Positions 1-8,442 of a stretch of DNA of 40,351 nt are shown here, one piece after another. The notes under the pieces are model-generated. The model made no database searches, was not told the origin of the DNA, and saw only the letters and a list, made by a program, of their open reading frames with translations. Both the position numbers and the translations under genes were made by a program. The DNA is from Lachnospiraceae bacterium. Lineage in GTDB: Bacteria; Bacillota; Clostridia; Lachnospirales; Lachnospiraceae. Numbering within the stretch: position 1 is the stretch's first letter; each line of letters opens with the position of its first letter. Location of the stretch: assembly GCA_017465845.1 (NCBI GenBank), contig JAFTVH010000167.1, forward strand, positions 1-40,351, written 5' to 3'.

Positions 1-47
1 CATATATAATCCAGGTTCGGATCCAAAAGCTTAATGAATTCATCCAT
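1..47 (-). CDS. N-terminal start of a transposase-like protein (partial)
   Basis: Only 15 codons are visible, beginning MDEFIKLLDPNLDYI and running off the window at base 1. GGAGAT lies about seven bases before the ATG. The opening resembles the starts of ISL3-family transposases that I know, and the ISL3-like terminus at 144 supports this, but 15 residues cannot prove it. Confidence 0.35.
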   Translation of the reverse strand, partial: MDEFIKLLDPNLDYI

Positions 48-144
48 ATGTAGTATCTCCATATCATAAATAATCAACCTCGCTATAAGTATACCACATA
101 TGGACAGAAAAATCATCTGATTTCAACTAACTTTGGAAAGAGCC
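1..144 (-). mobile_element. Right-hand end (as displayed) of an ISL3-like insertion sequence, cut by the window edge
   Basis: On the minus strand the element would begin at 144 with GGCTCTTTCC, a terminus of the kind seen at ISL3-family ends (GGCTCTTT-type inverted repeats, from family knowledge). About 95 bases inside that end is a well-placed ribosome site (GGAGAT) and an ATG at 47, opening a frame that looks like an ISL3 transposase start. The other end lies outside the window, so the matching inverted repeat and the target duplication (candidate 145-152) cannot be checked. The element sits immediately beyond the decayed end of the sugar island. Confidence 0.5.
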
Positions 145-151
145 TAAATTA

Positions 152-181
152 ATAAGGGAGCTGCACCAACAACTCCCTTAT
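152..181 (-). terminator. Hairpin closing the minus-strand sugar operon
   Basis: A perfect 9-bp stem (ATAAGGGAG at 152-160, CTCCCTTAT at 173-181) surrounds a 12-base loop. On the minus strand it follows the last reading-frame remnant by about ten bases and is followed by TAATTTAG, a weak U-tract; on the plus strand it is followed by a CTTTCTATTT stretch. It could act in either direction. It lies between the decayed genes and the ISL3-like end. Confidence 0.5.
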
Positions 182-189
182 CTTTCTAT

Positions 190-303
190 TTACCTCAGTA
201 TATCCCAATCCTTAATCATCTCCTGCACCATATAGCGGAAAGTTCCCTGCCACCCGGTACACCATTCACTGGATACAAAGCAGCGGTGTGCTCTTTTCGC
301 AGA
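190..303 (-). pseudogene. 37-codon remnant of an unknown gene's 3' end
   Basis: The minus strand is open from just after a TGA at 304-306 to a TAA at 190-192. The peptide begins SAKRAHRCFVSSEW, contains GWQGTFRYM, and ends KDWDILR. It has no start codon with a ribosome site in this frame. The clustered aromatic residues and the clean end before a hairpin make it look like the tail of a real protein whose body has been deleted. It lies 17 bases after the sialidase-like pseudogene. I do not recognise the family; chance openness remains possible at this length. Confidence 0.25.
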
Positions 304-322
304 TCATGACACCCTTCCATCT

Positions 323-1076
323 TTAATATACCAGGCTACGGAAGTCCTTTATCCTATGAAAAGTTGAAAGATTGGTGTTGTGCGCCGAGTGAGTATTCTC
401 ATCTCCCGATCGTGAAACAAGTACCAGGTCCTCCCCGTCAATTGCCATACAGGCATAGTGGCGGGACTGCTTTTCGCTGTTTCCCTTTGCCACAAGTCCT
501 GCAAAGCACCAGTCCACCATATTTTTTGAAAAAGACAGCTGCAGGCGGTCACGCTCATCGCAGGGTATATTGTATCGCTCCTTGGAAAGCAATTCCAGAC
601 GTGTCATACTGTCTGTAGCCTGAGACGAAAGCAGCCAGAACAGCTGTGTTTTCTCATCCCACAAGATGTGAATGCCAGTTCTCTCCCTGGGTCAGATAAT
701 GCCCGCTGTCCCAAGTGTTTCCTCCATCACGTGAACAATATATAACAAGGTCACCACATTGACCCAGCACATAGACTGCTCCGCCTGCCTCAAAGGAGCG
801 GGCATGGGTAAAATTCCGGTTTGCACGCAGCTGCCAAGTCTCTCCCTTGTCATCAGAGGTATAAATATGCCCTACACGAACTCTTCCTGTCGTAGGATGA
901 GGAATCAGCTCTGCGGCTTCCGGCAAATTCCCCGCATCAGCGCCTCCTATATCATTGGTAAAAACATATCGTCCATTCTCCATCACCCAAATAGCGGGGG
1001 TAAATGCATACATTTTTTCACCGGTTTTGGGTGTCTCATAAATCACTTTATAATCGTTAGCTAATATGTTCATCAT
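323..1076 (-). pseudogene. Decayed sialidase-like (BNR repeat) glycosidase
   Basis: Two overlapping minus-strand frames (654-1076 and 323-664) are the front and back of one protein. The front 140 residues carry two Asp-box motifs (SDDKGETW and SRDGGNTW) of six-bladed sialidase propellers. The back part ends STFHRIKDFRSLVY, closely matching the C-termini of the two intact sialidase-like proteins here (FHRIKDFRKL and FDRIENFREL). The join near 654-664 changes frame, and the middle of the propeller is missing when compared with those proteins, so an internal deletion with frameshift is the best reading. The start ATG at 1076 follows an AGGAT ribosome site. It is the last gene of the island before the ISL3-like end. 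A working split gene is very unlikely. Confidence 0.75.
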
Positions 1077-1170
1077 GTATCCTCACAGTATAATAATGTA
1101 GTCAATTACATCACTCTAACTTTCATTTGTATACATATACATAAGTATCTCTGCCTACTATAGCCTATTC

Positions 1171-2112
1171 CTAAGCCAGAAAATTCTTAACCTGCCGATA
1201 AACACCGTTTCCGTCCAACTCATATTTTGCTAACAATGCACCTGCAGAACCGGATTCACCAAATACATCCCTTACACCAATCCTATATACAGGTACAGGA
1301 TATACTTCTGATAAAGCTTCACATACCGCACCCCCGAGCCCGCCGATGATAGAATGTTCTTCTGCGGTAACTACCTTGCCCGTCTTCTTTGCACTCTTAA
1401 CAATCAAATCCACATCCAGAGGCTTAATTGTACAAATATTAATAACCTCTGCACAGATACCATCCGCAGCAAGCATTTCCGCTGCTTCCAGTGCGGAATT
1501 TACCATAATGCCTGTTGCTACAATAGTCACATCGGTACCTTCTCTTACGATTTCACCCTTACCAATTGCAAACTGATAATCCGGTGTGTCATTAATTACA
1601 GGCACAGCCGCACGGCCAAAACGCATGTATACGGGTCCTTCCATATCCAGCGCTGCTTTTACACAGGCTCTCGCTTCCACCGCATCCGAAGGACTTAAAA
1701 TTGTCATACCCGGAATGGATCTCATAAGTGCAATATCCTCGTTACACTGGTGGGAAGCACCATCTTCACCAACTGTAATTCCTGCATGGGTTGCACCAAT
1801 CTTTACATTTAAATTCGGATAACCAATAGAATTTCTGACCTGTTCAAAAGCCCTGCCTGCCGCAAACATTGCAAAGGTACTGGCTACCGGAATGACACCT
1901 GTCAGAGAAAGCCCCGCTGCAATCCCCATCATATTAGCCTCTGCGATACCGCAGTCAATATGTCTTTCCGGATACTTTTTCTTAAACACACCGGTCTTGG
2001 TGGCTGCTGCCAAGTCCGCATCCAGTACATATAAATCAGGATAACTTTCTCCAAACTCAGCCAGTGCATTGCCATAGGCTTCTCTGGTCGCAATCTTCTT
2101 TACTTGTGACAT
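1171..2112 (-). CDS. Transketolase, C-terminal subunit (split type)
   Basis: This 313-residue protein holds the pyrimidine-binding and C-terminal domains of transketolase. GIAEANM near residue 55-61 carries the glutamate (E58) that activates thiamine diphosphate. Further on are GEDGASHQ and the SPSDAVEA region typical of the family, and a C-terminal domain with VVTAEEHS. It pairs with the upstream gene at 2100-2939, which holds the cofactor phosphate-binding half, with a 13-base overlap that suggests coupled translation. Split transketolases are common in Firmicutes and archaea. In this operon, with a transaldolase, it probably moves two-carbon units from a ketose phosphate into the pentose phosphate pool. 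A dedicated role in an unusual ketose pathway is possible. Confident for family, not for substrate. Confidence 0.93.
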   Translation of the reverse strand: MSQVKKIATREAYGNALAEFGESYPDLYVLDADLAAATKTGVFKKKYPERHIDCGIAEANMMGIAAGLSLTGVIPVASTFAMFAAGRAFEQVRNSIGYPNLNVKIGATHAGITVGEDGASHQCNEDIALMRSIPGMTILSPSDAVEARACVKAALDMEGPVYMRFGRAAVPVINDTPDYQFAIGKGEIVREGTDVTIVATGIMVNSALEAAEMLAADGICAEVINICTIKPLDVDLIVKSAKKTGKVVTAEEHSIIGGLGGAVCEALSEVYPVPVYRIGVRDVFGESGSAGALLAKYELDGNGVYRQVKNFLA

Positions 2113-2939
2113 AATGCTTCACCAATCCTTTCCAAGTCCTTCATTGCCATTTCATACTCTGCATCATTCGGTGCTTTTCCATGCCAGTCCACACTTCCCT
2201 CCATGAAAGAAACACCTTTTCCTTTTAATGTATGAGCAATAATCGCAGTCGGCATTCCCTTTGTATTTCGTGCTTCTGTAAACGCAGCACGAATCTGCTC
2301 CATATCATTACCATCTTCCAGATTGATAACATGGAAGTTAAATGCCTCGAACTTCTTATCAATTGGATACGGAGAACATACCTCCGCAACGGGTCCATCT
2401 ATCTGCAAGCCGTTGTTGTCTACAATGACTACCAGATTATCCAACTTTCTGTGTCCTGCAAACATAGCCGCTTCCCATACCTGGCCTTCCTCAATCTCTC
2501 CGTCTCCAAGCAAGGTATACACACGGAACTCTTTATTCTTGACCTTTGCTCCCAGAGCCATGCCAACTGCTGCGGAAATTCCCTGTCCCAAGGAACCGGA
2601 GGACATATCCACACCAGGCACATGCTGTAAGCAAGGATGTCCCTGCAGGTAAGAACCCAGATGACGCAGGGTTGGTAAATCTTCTACCGGAAAATATCCC
2701 CGGTTTGCCAGTGTAGAGTAAAGTCCCGGGGCTGTATGCCCTTTAGAAAGAACAAACCGGTCTCTTTCTGCCTTTTTAGGGTCCTTTGGATCAATATTCA
2801 TTTCTTCAAAATAGAGATATGTAAAGATGTCTGCCGCTGACAACGAACCACCGGGATGACCGGCTTTCGCACCATGTACAGCTGCTATAATACCTTTACG
2901 AACCTCATTTGCCATTACAGCAAGTTCATAATTATTCAT
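2100..2939 (-). CDS. Transketolase, N-terminal subunit (split type)
   Basis: This 279-residue protein is the thiamine-diphosphate phosphate-binding half of a split transketolase. The signature runs from GDGE (145-148) to DNN (174-176), the usual GDG...NN spacing of about 30 residues for Mg and cofactor binding. SKGHTAPGLY (65-74) and GSLGQG (115-120) carry the conserved histidine and glycine loop. The start at 2939 has AGGAG eight bases upstream (GGGAGGAGAAGAATG). The stop codon lies 13 bases inside the next gene, its partner subunit. It is separated from the upstream surface-protein gene by 132 bases containing a long hairpin. Expected to act in the cytoplasm as a heteromer. Confidence 0.93.
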   Translation of the reverse strand: MNNYELAVMANEVRKGIIAAVHGAKAGHPGGSLSAADIFTYLYFEEMNIDPKDPKKAERDRFVLSKGHTAPGLYSTLANRGYFPVEDLPTLRHLGSYLQGHPCLQHVPGVDMSSGSLGQGISAAVGMALGAKVKNKEFRVYTLLGDGEIEEGQVWEAAMFAGHRKLDNLVVIVDNNGLQIDGPVAEVCSPYPIDKKFEAFNFHVINLEDGNDMEQIRAAFTEARNTKGMPTAIIAHTLKGKGVSFMEGSVDWHGKAPNDAEYEMAMKDLERIGEALCHK

Positions 2940-2974
2940 TCTTCTCCTCCCAATTAATCAAATACTCGAAAAAT

Positions 2975-3060
2975 CAGGGGCACAACTCTGCATAATGATT
3001 CTATCTCTTCCGCCATCGTTAATCCGGAAAATTATTGCCATCTGCTGAATTGTCCCCCTG
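2975..3060 (-). terminator. Long imperfect hairpin between the surface-protein gene and transketolase genes
   Basis: On the minus strand CAGGGGGACAATTCAGCA (3060 downward) can pair with TGCAGAGTTGTGCCCCTG (ending 2975): about 18 positions with two mismatches and one G-U pair. Inside, TTCCG and CGGAA can form a second short stem. ATTTTT follows the closing arm, so it resembles an intrinsic terminator or attenuator sitting 11 bases after the stop of the 1530-residue protein and 35 before the transketolase start. It may set a lower level of expression downstream; a processing site is an alternative. Confidence 0.6.
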
Positions 3061-3071
3061 TCAAGTCTCGT

Positions 3072-6000
3072 TTAGTTATCTATAGTTTTATTTTCTAAGT
3101 AATATAAATATCCAGCCTCTGTTCCGGTGACAATATCGTAATCACCGTCATTGTCCCAGTTTACCATAGTAAAGCCATGATTATGACCAGAAATATTTCC
3201 TGTTGAAAGACTAACCTTTGACTTGAGATAATAATTACCATTTTCTACTCTTGCTGTTTCGTAAAGAACAAAGGATTTATCATCCTGAATCACATCAAGC
3301 ATTCCGTCACAATTCCAATCAGTAACAACAAATTTCTTTCTTCCGCTTTGTCCACCGGTATTGTTATTCAACTGTAAAGGTGTGCTGTCCTCATTGAGGA
3401 ATATGCGTTGTCCCTGTTTCAATTTTAATTCACCGTTCTCTGAATATCTTTCAAAGAAAGCCAGATACCCCTCATGATCGAGCATTACAAGATCACACAG
3501 GCTATCACTGTTAAGGTCAATTGCATAAACGGTTGATCTGTGCTGTGTTACAAGTTCGTTCCCGTCGGGAGTCCACCACTGCCATGAAGGATAAAGATTT
3601 TCATTTTCCCATTCAACTTCTATAGCCTTATGTTGTGTAAGCTGTCCTTGTTTAGAAGTCCCAATATTCTCAAACCATACAACTCGTCCCGTAACACTGT
3701 TAACGATGATATCAATGTCGCCGTCACCATCCCAATCACAGGCAGATGGAACTAAATATCCCCATTCTTGCTCTAGATCTCCTTGCAGAGATCCTGACGG
3801 TCCTGCTTTAATTTCCAAAGGAGTTCCTTCTTCATCGGTCATCTTTACGGGTGCATCCCAAGAAGGATTTGTACCACCGGTTAAATTCTCCAAAAACCAT
3901 AAGAATCCTCCATTGTCGCCAACAATCATATCTTCGTCGCCGTCACCGTCCCAATCGCAGGAGGTCGGACGACTCAACGCATTAACAGAAAGATAACTTG
4001 CATTGTTTGAAAAGTAGACACCTTCTTCAAAAACCGGAGCACCTGTAGTATCACTGAAACTACCTGTAAACTGAAGATAAAGCATTGTACCGCTTTCACC
4101 ACCAATGAGCAAATCATCCAAACCATCACCGTCCCAATCATAGTTGATGGCATTATAACGGCAACAGTCAAGCTGCAAAATACCGCTTCTTGTTTCAATC
4201 TTAACACCTACATTATCAAATACTGGGGTCTCACTGTTACCTTTATTTTCATAATAGTCAAACTCATTGAGCCATCCGCCGGCAATCAGATCTAAATCTC
4301 CATCCTTGTCCCAGTCAAACATACAGAAACTTCTCACACTAGCATATTGGGTACTGTCATCAATGGTAAACTCAGTTCCTTTACTATTACTGATTGTTCT
4401 TTTCTCACCTGAAAAATCCGGGTTCTCCTCTGTTCCGGTATTTTTAATCCATTTAAATGTATAGGTAAACTCTTGAAGCCACTTACCCTCATTGTCATAT
4501 TCTGCGGTTCCGCTTTTCGTTCTTTCAAAAAGAACAGCATCGCTCAAATTATCACCATCCATATCATACAGCTTAAAGAGAGTATTTAGTCTATCAACTT
4601 CATTGCCTTTTTCATATCCTTGGTTATCCACAGAACCATGCATCACTCCGTTTGCATCAACAAAAACAGGGGAACCATCCTTTTTATAAGACCACCAAAC
4701 ATAGCCTGCACCATTAAACAGTAGTTCTGCTTGTCCGAATTCTGTTGTCCCTCTTGTATTATTCAAGTTTCGGAACGCAAACATTCCACCAGCGGTACCA
4801 CCATAGGTAAGACTAGTACCTGAAGCCACCAAATCCAGATCTCCGTCGCCGTCTATATCGCAAAAACCCGGAAAACTATTCCCTCCCACATCAATGGGAA
4901 CAACCTTGTCAGAATTATTATACGGAATCATTGTAATATCTACATAATCTGTCGGTACCTGATTAATTGTCAGCAATACAATTTGCCTTCTAAGATTTTG
5001 AATGGCTGTTTGCAAATCTGAAGCACTGCTCTCTGCATTCAATGACTTCGCCGTACTAAGAACACTTGTAAACTTCGCCCATTCCTCATCACTATGAATA
5101 CCTTGCGTCATGGCATCCGCAGTTGTAATCAGTTCCTGAAGTTCACTTGATAATTTAGAAGCATCCATCTCCGTTCCTACAGAGAGTTCTGCCACCTCAT
5201 CTATTGTCAGTGCTTTGTCGTACACTTGAATTGCTGAGAACTCAGAAATCAACGTACGCTGCTTCGCAAGATGACTGTATCTTTTCCCGAGATAAAGAGC
5301 ATCATTTCCTTCAAAAAGATCTCCTGATGCTGAACTTAAATCTTGAGAAACAATCAGCTGATAGTCTTCTTTACTTACAGGGTTCTCTACAAGGGATTTC
5401 CATACATTGAGCTTACCACTTTGAGTTTCATCGTTAAATTCTACTGCAATAGCATATACAATCCACTCATCAACTGCTGTATAAGATCTGGTAGCTATCG
5501 TGTTATTTACACCATCTACATTCCACATAAACTCAGAATATCGTTTGGTTACGGCATTTGAAACATTCAAGCTATAACCGCTTTTCTTTGAAAGCAATGA
5601 TGCCACATTATTCTTGAGCGTCTCATTTTCATTATTAAAAATACGTGCTTTCAATACAATGGTTTTATTAGTGAGATCATAAAGATCGGACGCTTCTTGA
5701 TTACAAGCTATAGCAGCATATCCATTTACAGTATCCTCAACTCTAAGTATACCGGAAGAAACGGACGCCCCGCCGGAAAGAGTGATAGTTTCAAGTGTCT
5801 TTCCTTCCGTTGCCTTATCTGTAAGCATTTCTGTTTCATTACTTCCCTTGAAATCCCAGCTGGAAATCAGTGCACCATCTCCACCTGTTGACTCTTCTTC
5901 CGGCTCTTCAGCAAATTCTTTTGATATTATTGCGATTTCATCCAATGCCAGTGCCTTATTATGTACCTGAATTACAGAAAACTCAGAAATTAACGTACGC

Positions 6001-7664
6001 TGTTTAGACAGATGATCATATCTCTTACCAAGGTAAAGAGCGTCAGTTCCTTCAAAAAGCGTCTCCGGCATTGAGCTTAACTCTTGAGAAACAATCTGCT
6101 GGTAGTCAGCCTCACTTGTAGGGTTCTCTACAAGTGATTTCCACACATTGAACTTGCCACTCTGGGTTTCCTCATTAAATTCTACTGAGAAAGCATATAC
6201 TCGCCACTCCTCTACAGCAGTAGTAGACTCGATAACCTCTGCAATAGTATTTTTGGTGTTATCAGGTACTTTATAAATGACCCTGGATACACGACTATTT
6301 TTAGCATTATCAAAATACAGAGTATAAGCACTTTGCTTTGAAAGTAACCCTGATACCATATTATTTCCGGCACTTTCATTATTAGAAATACGCGCTTTTA
6401 TAATAATAGTTTTGTTCGTAAGATCATAAAGATCAGACTCTTCTTGATCACAGGCAATTGCTGCATATCCATTTACTGTGTCATTAACCTTAAGTATACC
6501 AGAAGAAACAGATGCATCTCCTGAAAGAGTAATCATTTCAGTTGTTTTTCCTGCTGTCGCCTTATCTGTAAGCTTTTCAGTTGTATCACTGCCTTCGAAA
6601 TCCCAGTAAGAAATCAACGTACTTTCCTCAGGCTCGCTTGATTCAGGAGTGCTTTCCTCAGGTTCGCTGGATTCAGGGGTACTCTCCTCAGGTTCGCTGG
6701 ATTCAGGGGTACTCTCCTCAGGTTCGCTGGATTCAGGGGTACTCTCCTCAGGTTCGCTGGATTCGGGAGTGCTTTCCTCAGGCTCGCTGGATTCAGGGGT
6801 ACTTTCCTCAGGCTCGCTGGATTCAGGGGTACTTTCTTCAGGTTCGCTGGATTCAGGGGTACTTTCCTCAGGTTCGCTGGATTCCCCAGTACTTTCCTCA
6901 GGTTCGCCGGATTCCGGAGTACTCTCTTCAGGTTTGCTGGATTCCCCAGTACTTTCTTCAGGTTCGCTGAATTCCGGGGTACTCTCTACAGGTTCGCCGG
7001 ATTCCGGTACATTCTCCTCCGTCTCACTATTTTCACTGCTTGCTTCATCATCACTTCCCAGAATCGTATAGGCTACCTTACCTTCGATAATCAATTTCTC
7101 ATTTCCAATTTCTATGGTTTCTGAAGTACTTATCGTATATGTATCATCTGCAGCCTGCACCTCTAATGCACTCACTTGCAGCGAAGTAAGTATCAGAGTA
7201 ACACAAAGAAACATACTGAAGACTCTGTTACCTCTTTTCCGATATGCAACGCATACTCCTACCAAAGCTCCTGCAATGAGAATCAACAATATGCTCCAAA
7301 ACCATATATTACTGTTATCACCGGTAGCGGGTGATATGCTTGTCTTGGGCACCAAAACCACTGTCAAAGTCGCAGTGTCGCCATACCCCTTGAGCTCCGG
7401 CACTGTCAGTGACACATCTCCTTCTGCCTCGTATCCCTTGGGAATGACACATTCCACAGATACATCTTCTACTGCCCAGTTATTTGTGTTTTTTGCAGTA
7501 ACTGATACAGTAATCTCTTCGTCTGAATCATATTTCTGTTTGTCAGTATTTAATGTGATTTCCACACCATCCTGTGTTTGTGTCGCTGCACACACAGGAA
7601 TAACTGTAGTTACCCACAGTACCAAAACCAGAAACATAATCAGTTTCTTCTTGAATTTCTTCAT
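3072..7664 (-). CDS. Giant membrane-tethered surface protein with LamG-like domains and an FG-GAP/VCBS propeller
   Basis: This 1530-residue protein has a signal peptide (1-27), a beta-sandwich-like domain (about 32-107), then SPATGD (111-116), a membrane span (121-141) and the basic run YRKRGNR, the layout of a cell-wall sorting signal placed internally. A second hydrophobic stretch ending in ALEVQA (151-171) resembles a second signal peptide. Next come 13 ten-residue Glu/Pro/Ser repeats, two related LamG-like lectin domains (about 350-565 and 580-800), a short helical FIVAR-like segment (about 810-870), and a C-terminal region with at least nine calcium-binding DxDxDG-type motifs (DIDGDGDLD, DWDGDGDED and others) expected to form a beta-propeller. 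There is no C-terminal sorting motif. The start has GGGAGG nine bases upstream. The likely role is glycan binding or presentation at the cell surface; no catalytic residues are apparent. Confidence 0.8.
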   Translation of the reverse strand: MKKFKKKLIMFLVLVLWVTTVIPVCAATQTQDGVEITLNTDKQKYDSDEEITVSVTAKNTNNWAVEDVSVECVIPKGYEAEGDVSLTVPELKGYGDTATLTVVLVPKTSISPATGDNSNIWFWSILLILIAGALVGVCVAYRKRGNRVFSMFLCVTLILTSLQVSALEVQAADDTYTISTSETIEIGNEKLIIEGKVAYTILGSDDEASSENSETEENVPESGEPVESTPEFSEPEESTGESSKPEESTPESGEPEESTGESSEPEESTPESSEPEESTPESSEPEESTPESSEPEESTPESSEPEESTPESSEPEESTPESSEPEESTPESSEPEESTPESSEPEESTLISYWDFEGSDTTEKLTDKATAGKTTEMITLSGDASVSSGILKVNDTVNGYAAIACDQEESDLYDLTNKTIIIKARISNNESAGNNMVSGLLSKQSAYTLYFDNAKNSRVSRVIYKVPDNTKNTIAEVIESTTAVEEWRVYAFSVEFNEETQSGKFNVWKSLVENPTSEADYQQIVSQELSSMPETLFEGTDALYLGKRYDHLSKQRTLISEFSVIQVHNKALALDEIAIISKEFAEEPEEESTGGDGALISSWDFKGSNETEMLTDKATEGKTLETITLSGGASVSSGILRVEDTVNGYAAIACNQEASDLYDLTNKTIVLKARIFNNENETLKNNVASLLSKKSGYSLNVSNAVTKRYSEFMWNVDGVNNTIATRSYTAVDEWIVYAIAVEFNDETQSGKLNVWKSLVENPVSKEDYQLIVSQDLSSASGDLFEGNDALYLGKRYSHLAKQRTLISEFSAIQVYDKALTIDEVAELSVGTEMDASKLSSELQELITTADAMTQGIHSDEEWAKFTSVLSTAKSLNAESSASDLQTAIQNLRRQIVLLTINQVPTDYVDITMIPYNNSDKVVPIDVGGNSFPGFCDIDGDGDLDLVASGTSLTYGGTAGGMFAFRNLNNTRGTTEFGQAELLFNGAGYVWWSYKKDGSPVFVDANGVMHGSVDNQGYEKGNEVDRLNTLFKLYDMDGDNLSDAVLFERTKSGTAEYDNEGKWLQEFTYTFKWIKNTGTEENPDFSGEKRTISNSKGTEFTIDDSTQYASVRSFCMFDWDKDGDLDLIAGGWLNEFDYYENKGNSETPVFDNVGVKIETRSGILQLDCCRYNAINYDWDGDGLDDLLIGGESGTMLYLQFTGSFSDTTGAPVFEEGVYFSNNASYLSVNALSRPTSCDWDGDGDEDMIVGDNGGFLWFLENLTGGTNPSWDAPVKMTDEEGTPLEIKAGPSGSLQGDLEQEWGYLVPSACDWDGDGDIDIIVNSVTGRVVWFENIGTSKQGQLTQHKAIEVEWENENLYPSWQWWTPDGNELVTQHRSTVYAIDLNSDSLCDLVMLDHEGYLAFFERYSENGELKLKQGQRIFLNEDSTPLQLNNNTGGQSGRKKFVVTDWNCDGMLDVIQDDKSFVLYETARVENGNYYLKSKVSLSTGNISGHNHGFTMVNWDNDGDYDIVTGTEAGYLYYLENKTIDN
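6621..7010 (-). repeat. 13 tandem 30-bp units inside the surface-protein gene
   Basis: Units start every 30 bases from 6621 and encode a ten-residue repeat of the form EPEESTPESS. The 6650-6870 units are nearly identical to each other; the units toward 7010 (the N-terminal side of the repeat) are more diverged, with G, K and F replacements. The unit length is a multiple of three, so unit gain or loss would change the stalk length without breaking the frame. The unit composition suggests an extended, acidic spacer between the membrane hairpin and the first LamG-like domain. Confidence 0.95.
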
Positions 7665-7679
7665 CGTTTAACCTCCCGT

Positions 7680-8402
7680 TTAACTTCGTTCCTTCATCGC
7701 TTTCATACAGGCTTGCGCCACAAAGGCATTGCTGGAGACAAGCCTCGGGATTCCATGTCCGCCCAGTATTGCATCCGGATAACGATTGAGCAGTTTTTGC
7801 ATGCTTGAAATGTAACTTTGGGCGCAATAATCCACAGATGCAGCAGTGCCTAACACAGGCACATGTGCCCGGCTTCCTTCAGCCGACAAAGTATCCCCCG
7901 TAAAAAAGTATTTCTTATTTTTAATTGTAATGATATATACGACGCTTCCTTGCGTATGCCCTGGTGTAGTCAGCACCTCAATATCGTATTCACAGATTGA
8001 AAGATGGATATCAGATTCCACTTTGATATCAACTTCATAAGGTTCAAAAAGGCAATCTTCCTCAAAATCATGCAGCACACAAGGGAAAATTACCGGATCA
8101 TAATCCCCTAAACGCAGAATCTGATCCGCATCTTTTTGCCCGGCTACGACCGTCGCTCCCTGCTGCTGAAAATAGAAACCGTTACCGCAATGATCAGGAT
8201 GACCGTGCGTAACCAACAATGCAGTAACCGGCAATTTTTCCAGACCCCAGACACGCAGATTGCGTTCAATCATAGGAATTGCTTCGTGGGGGCGACCACA
8301 ATCTACAAGCAACAGACCATCACGGTGTACAATACCATATACATTTCCGAGCAAGCCATAACTCATGCCGGAAAGCAGGTATATCTTTTCAGCTATCTTC
8401 AT
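7680..8402 (-). CDS. Metallo-beta-lactamase-fold hydrolase
   Basis: The 240-residue protein carries the metal motif THGHPDH (65-71), then TPGHTQGS, a GDTL aspartate and a C-terminal GGHG histidine: the full set for a two-metal MBL-fold hydrolase of the glyoxalase II-like group. There is no signal peptide, so it should be cytoplasmic. GGAGGG lies six bases before the ATG. It lies between the transaldolase (40 bases upstream) and the surface-protein gene (15 bases downstream) and so is part of the sugar operon. It may hydrolyse a lactone, thioester or ester intermediate; substrate cannot be read from the sequence. Confidence 0.85.
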   Translation of the reverse strand: MKIAEKIYLLSGMSYGLLGNVYGIVHRDGLLLVDCGRPHEAIPMIERNLRVWGLEKLPVTALLVTHGHPDHCGNGFYFQQQGATVVAGQKDADQILRLGDYDPVIFPCVLHDFEEDCLFEPYEVDIKVESDIHLSICEYDIEVLTTPGHTQGSVVYIITIKNKKYFFTGDTLSAEGSRAHVPVLGTAASVDYCAQSYISSMQKLLNRYPDAILGGHGIPRLVSSNAFVAQACMKAMKERS

Positions 8403-8442
8403 TATGTGCCCTCCAGTGCTACGATCAATTTAGAATCCGTTA

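Noticed and set aside
6621-7010. Evenly spaced repeats that might be taken for a CRISPR array
   Set aside because: The units abut without spacers and encode an in-frame peptide repeat; no cas genes are nearby.
6581-7071. Open plus-strand frames of 129 and 140 codons over the repeat array
   Set aside because: They are mirrors of the 30-bp repeat in the large surface-protein gene; a repeat unit whose length is a multiple of three, with no stop on the other strand, stays open throughout. No ribosome site and no known family.
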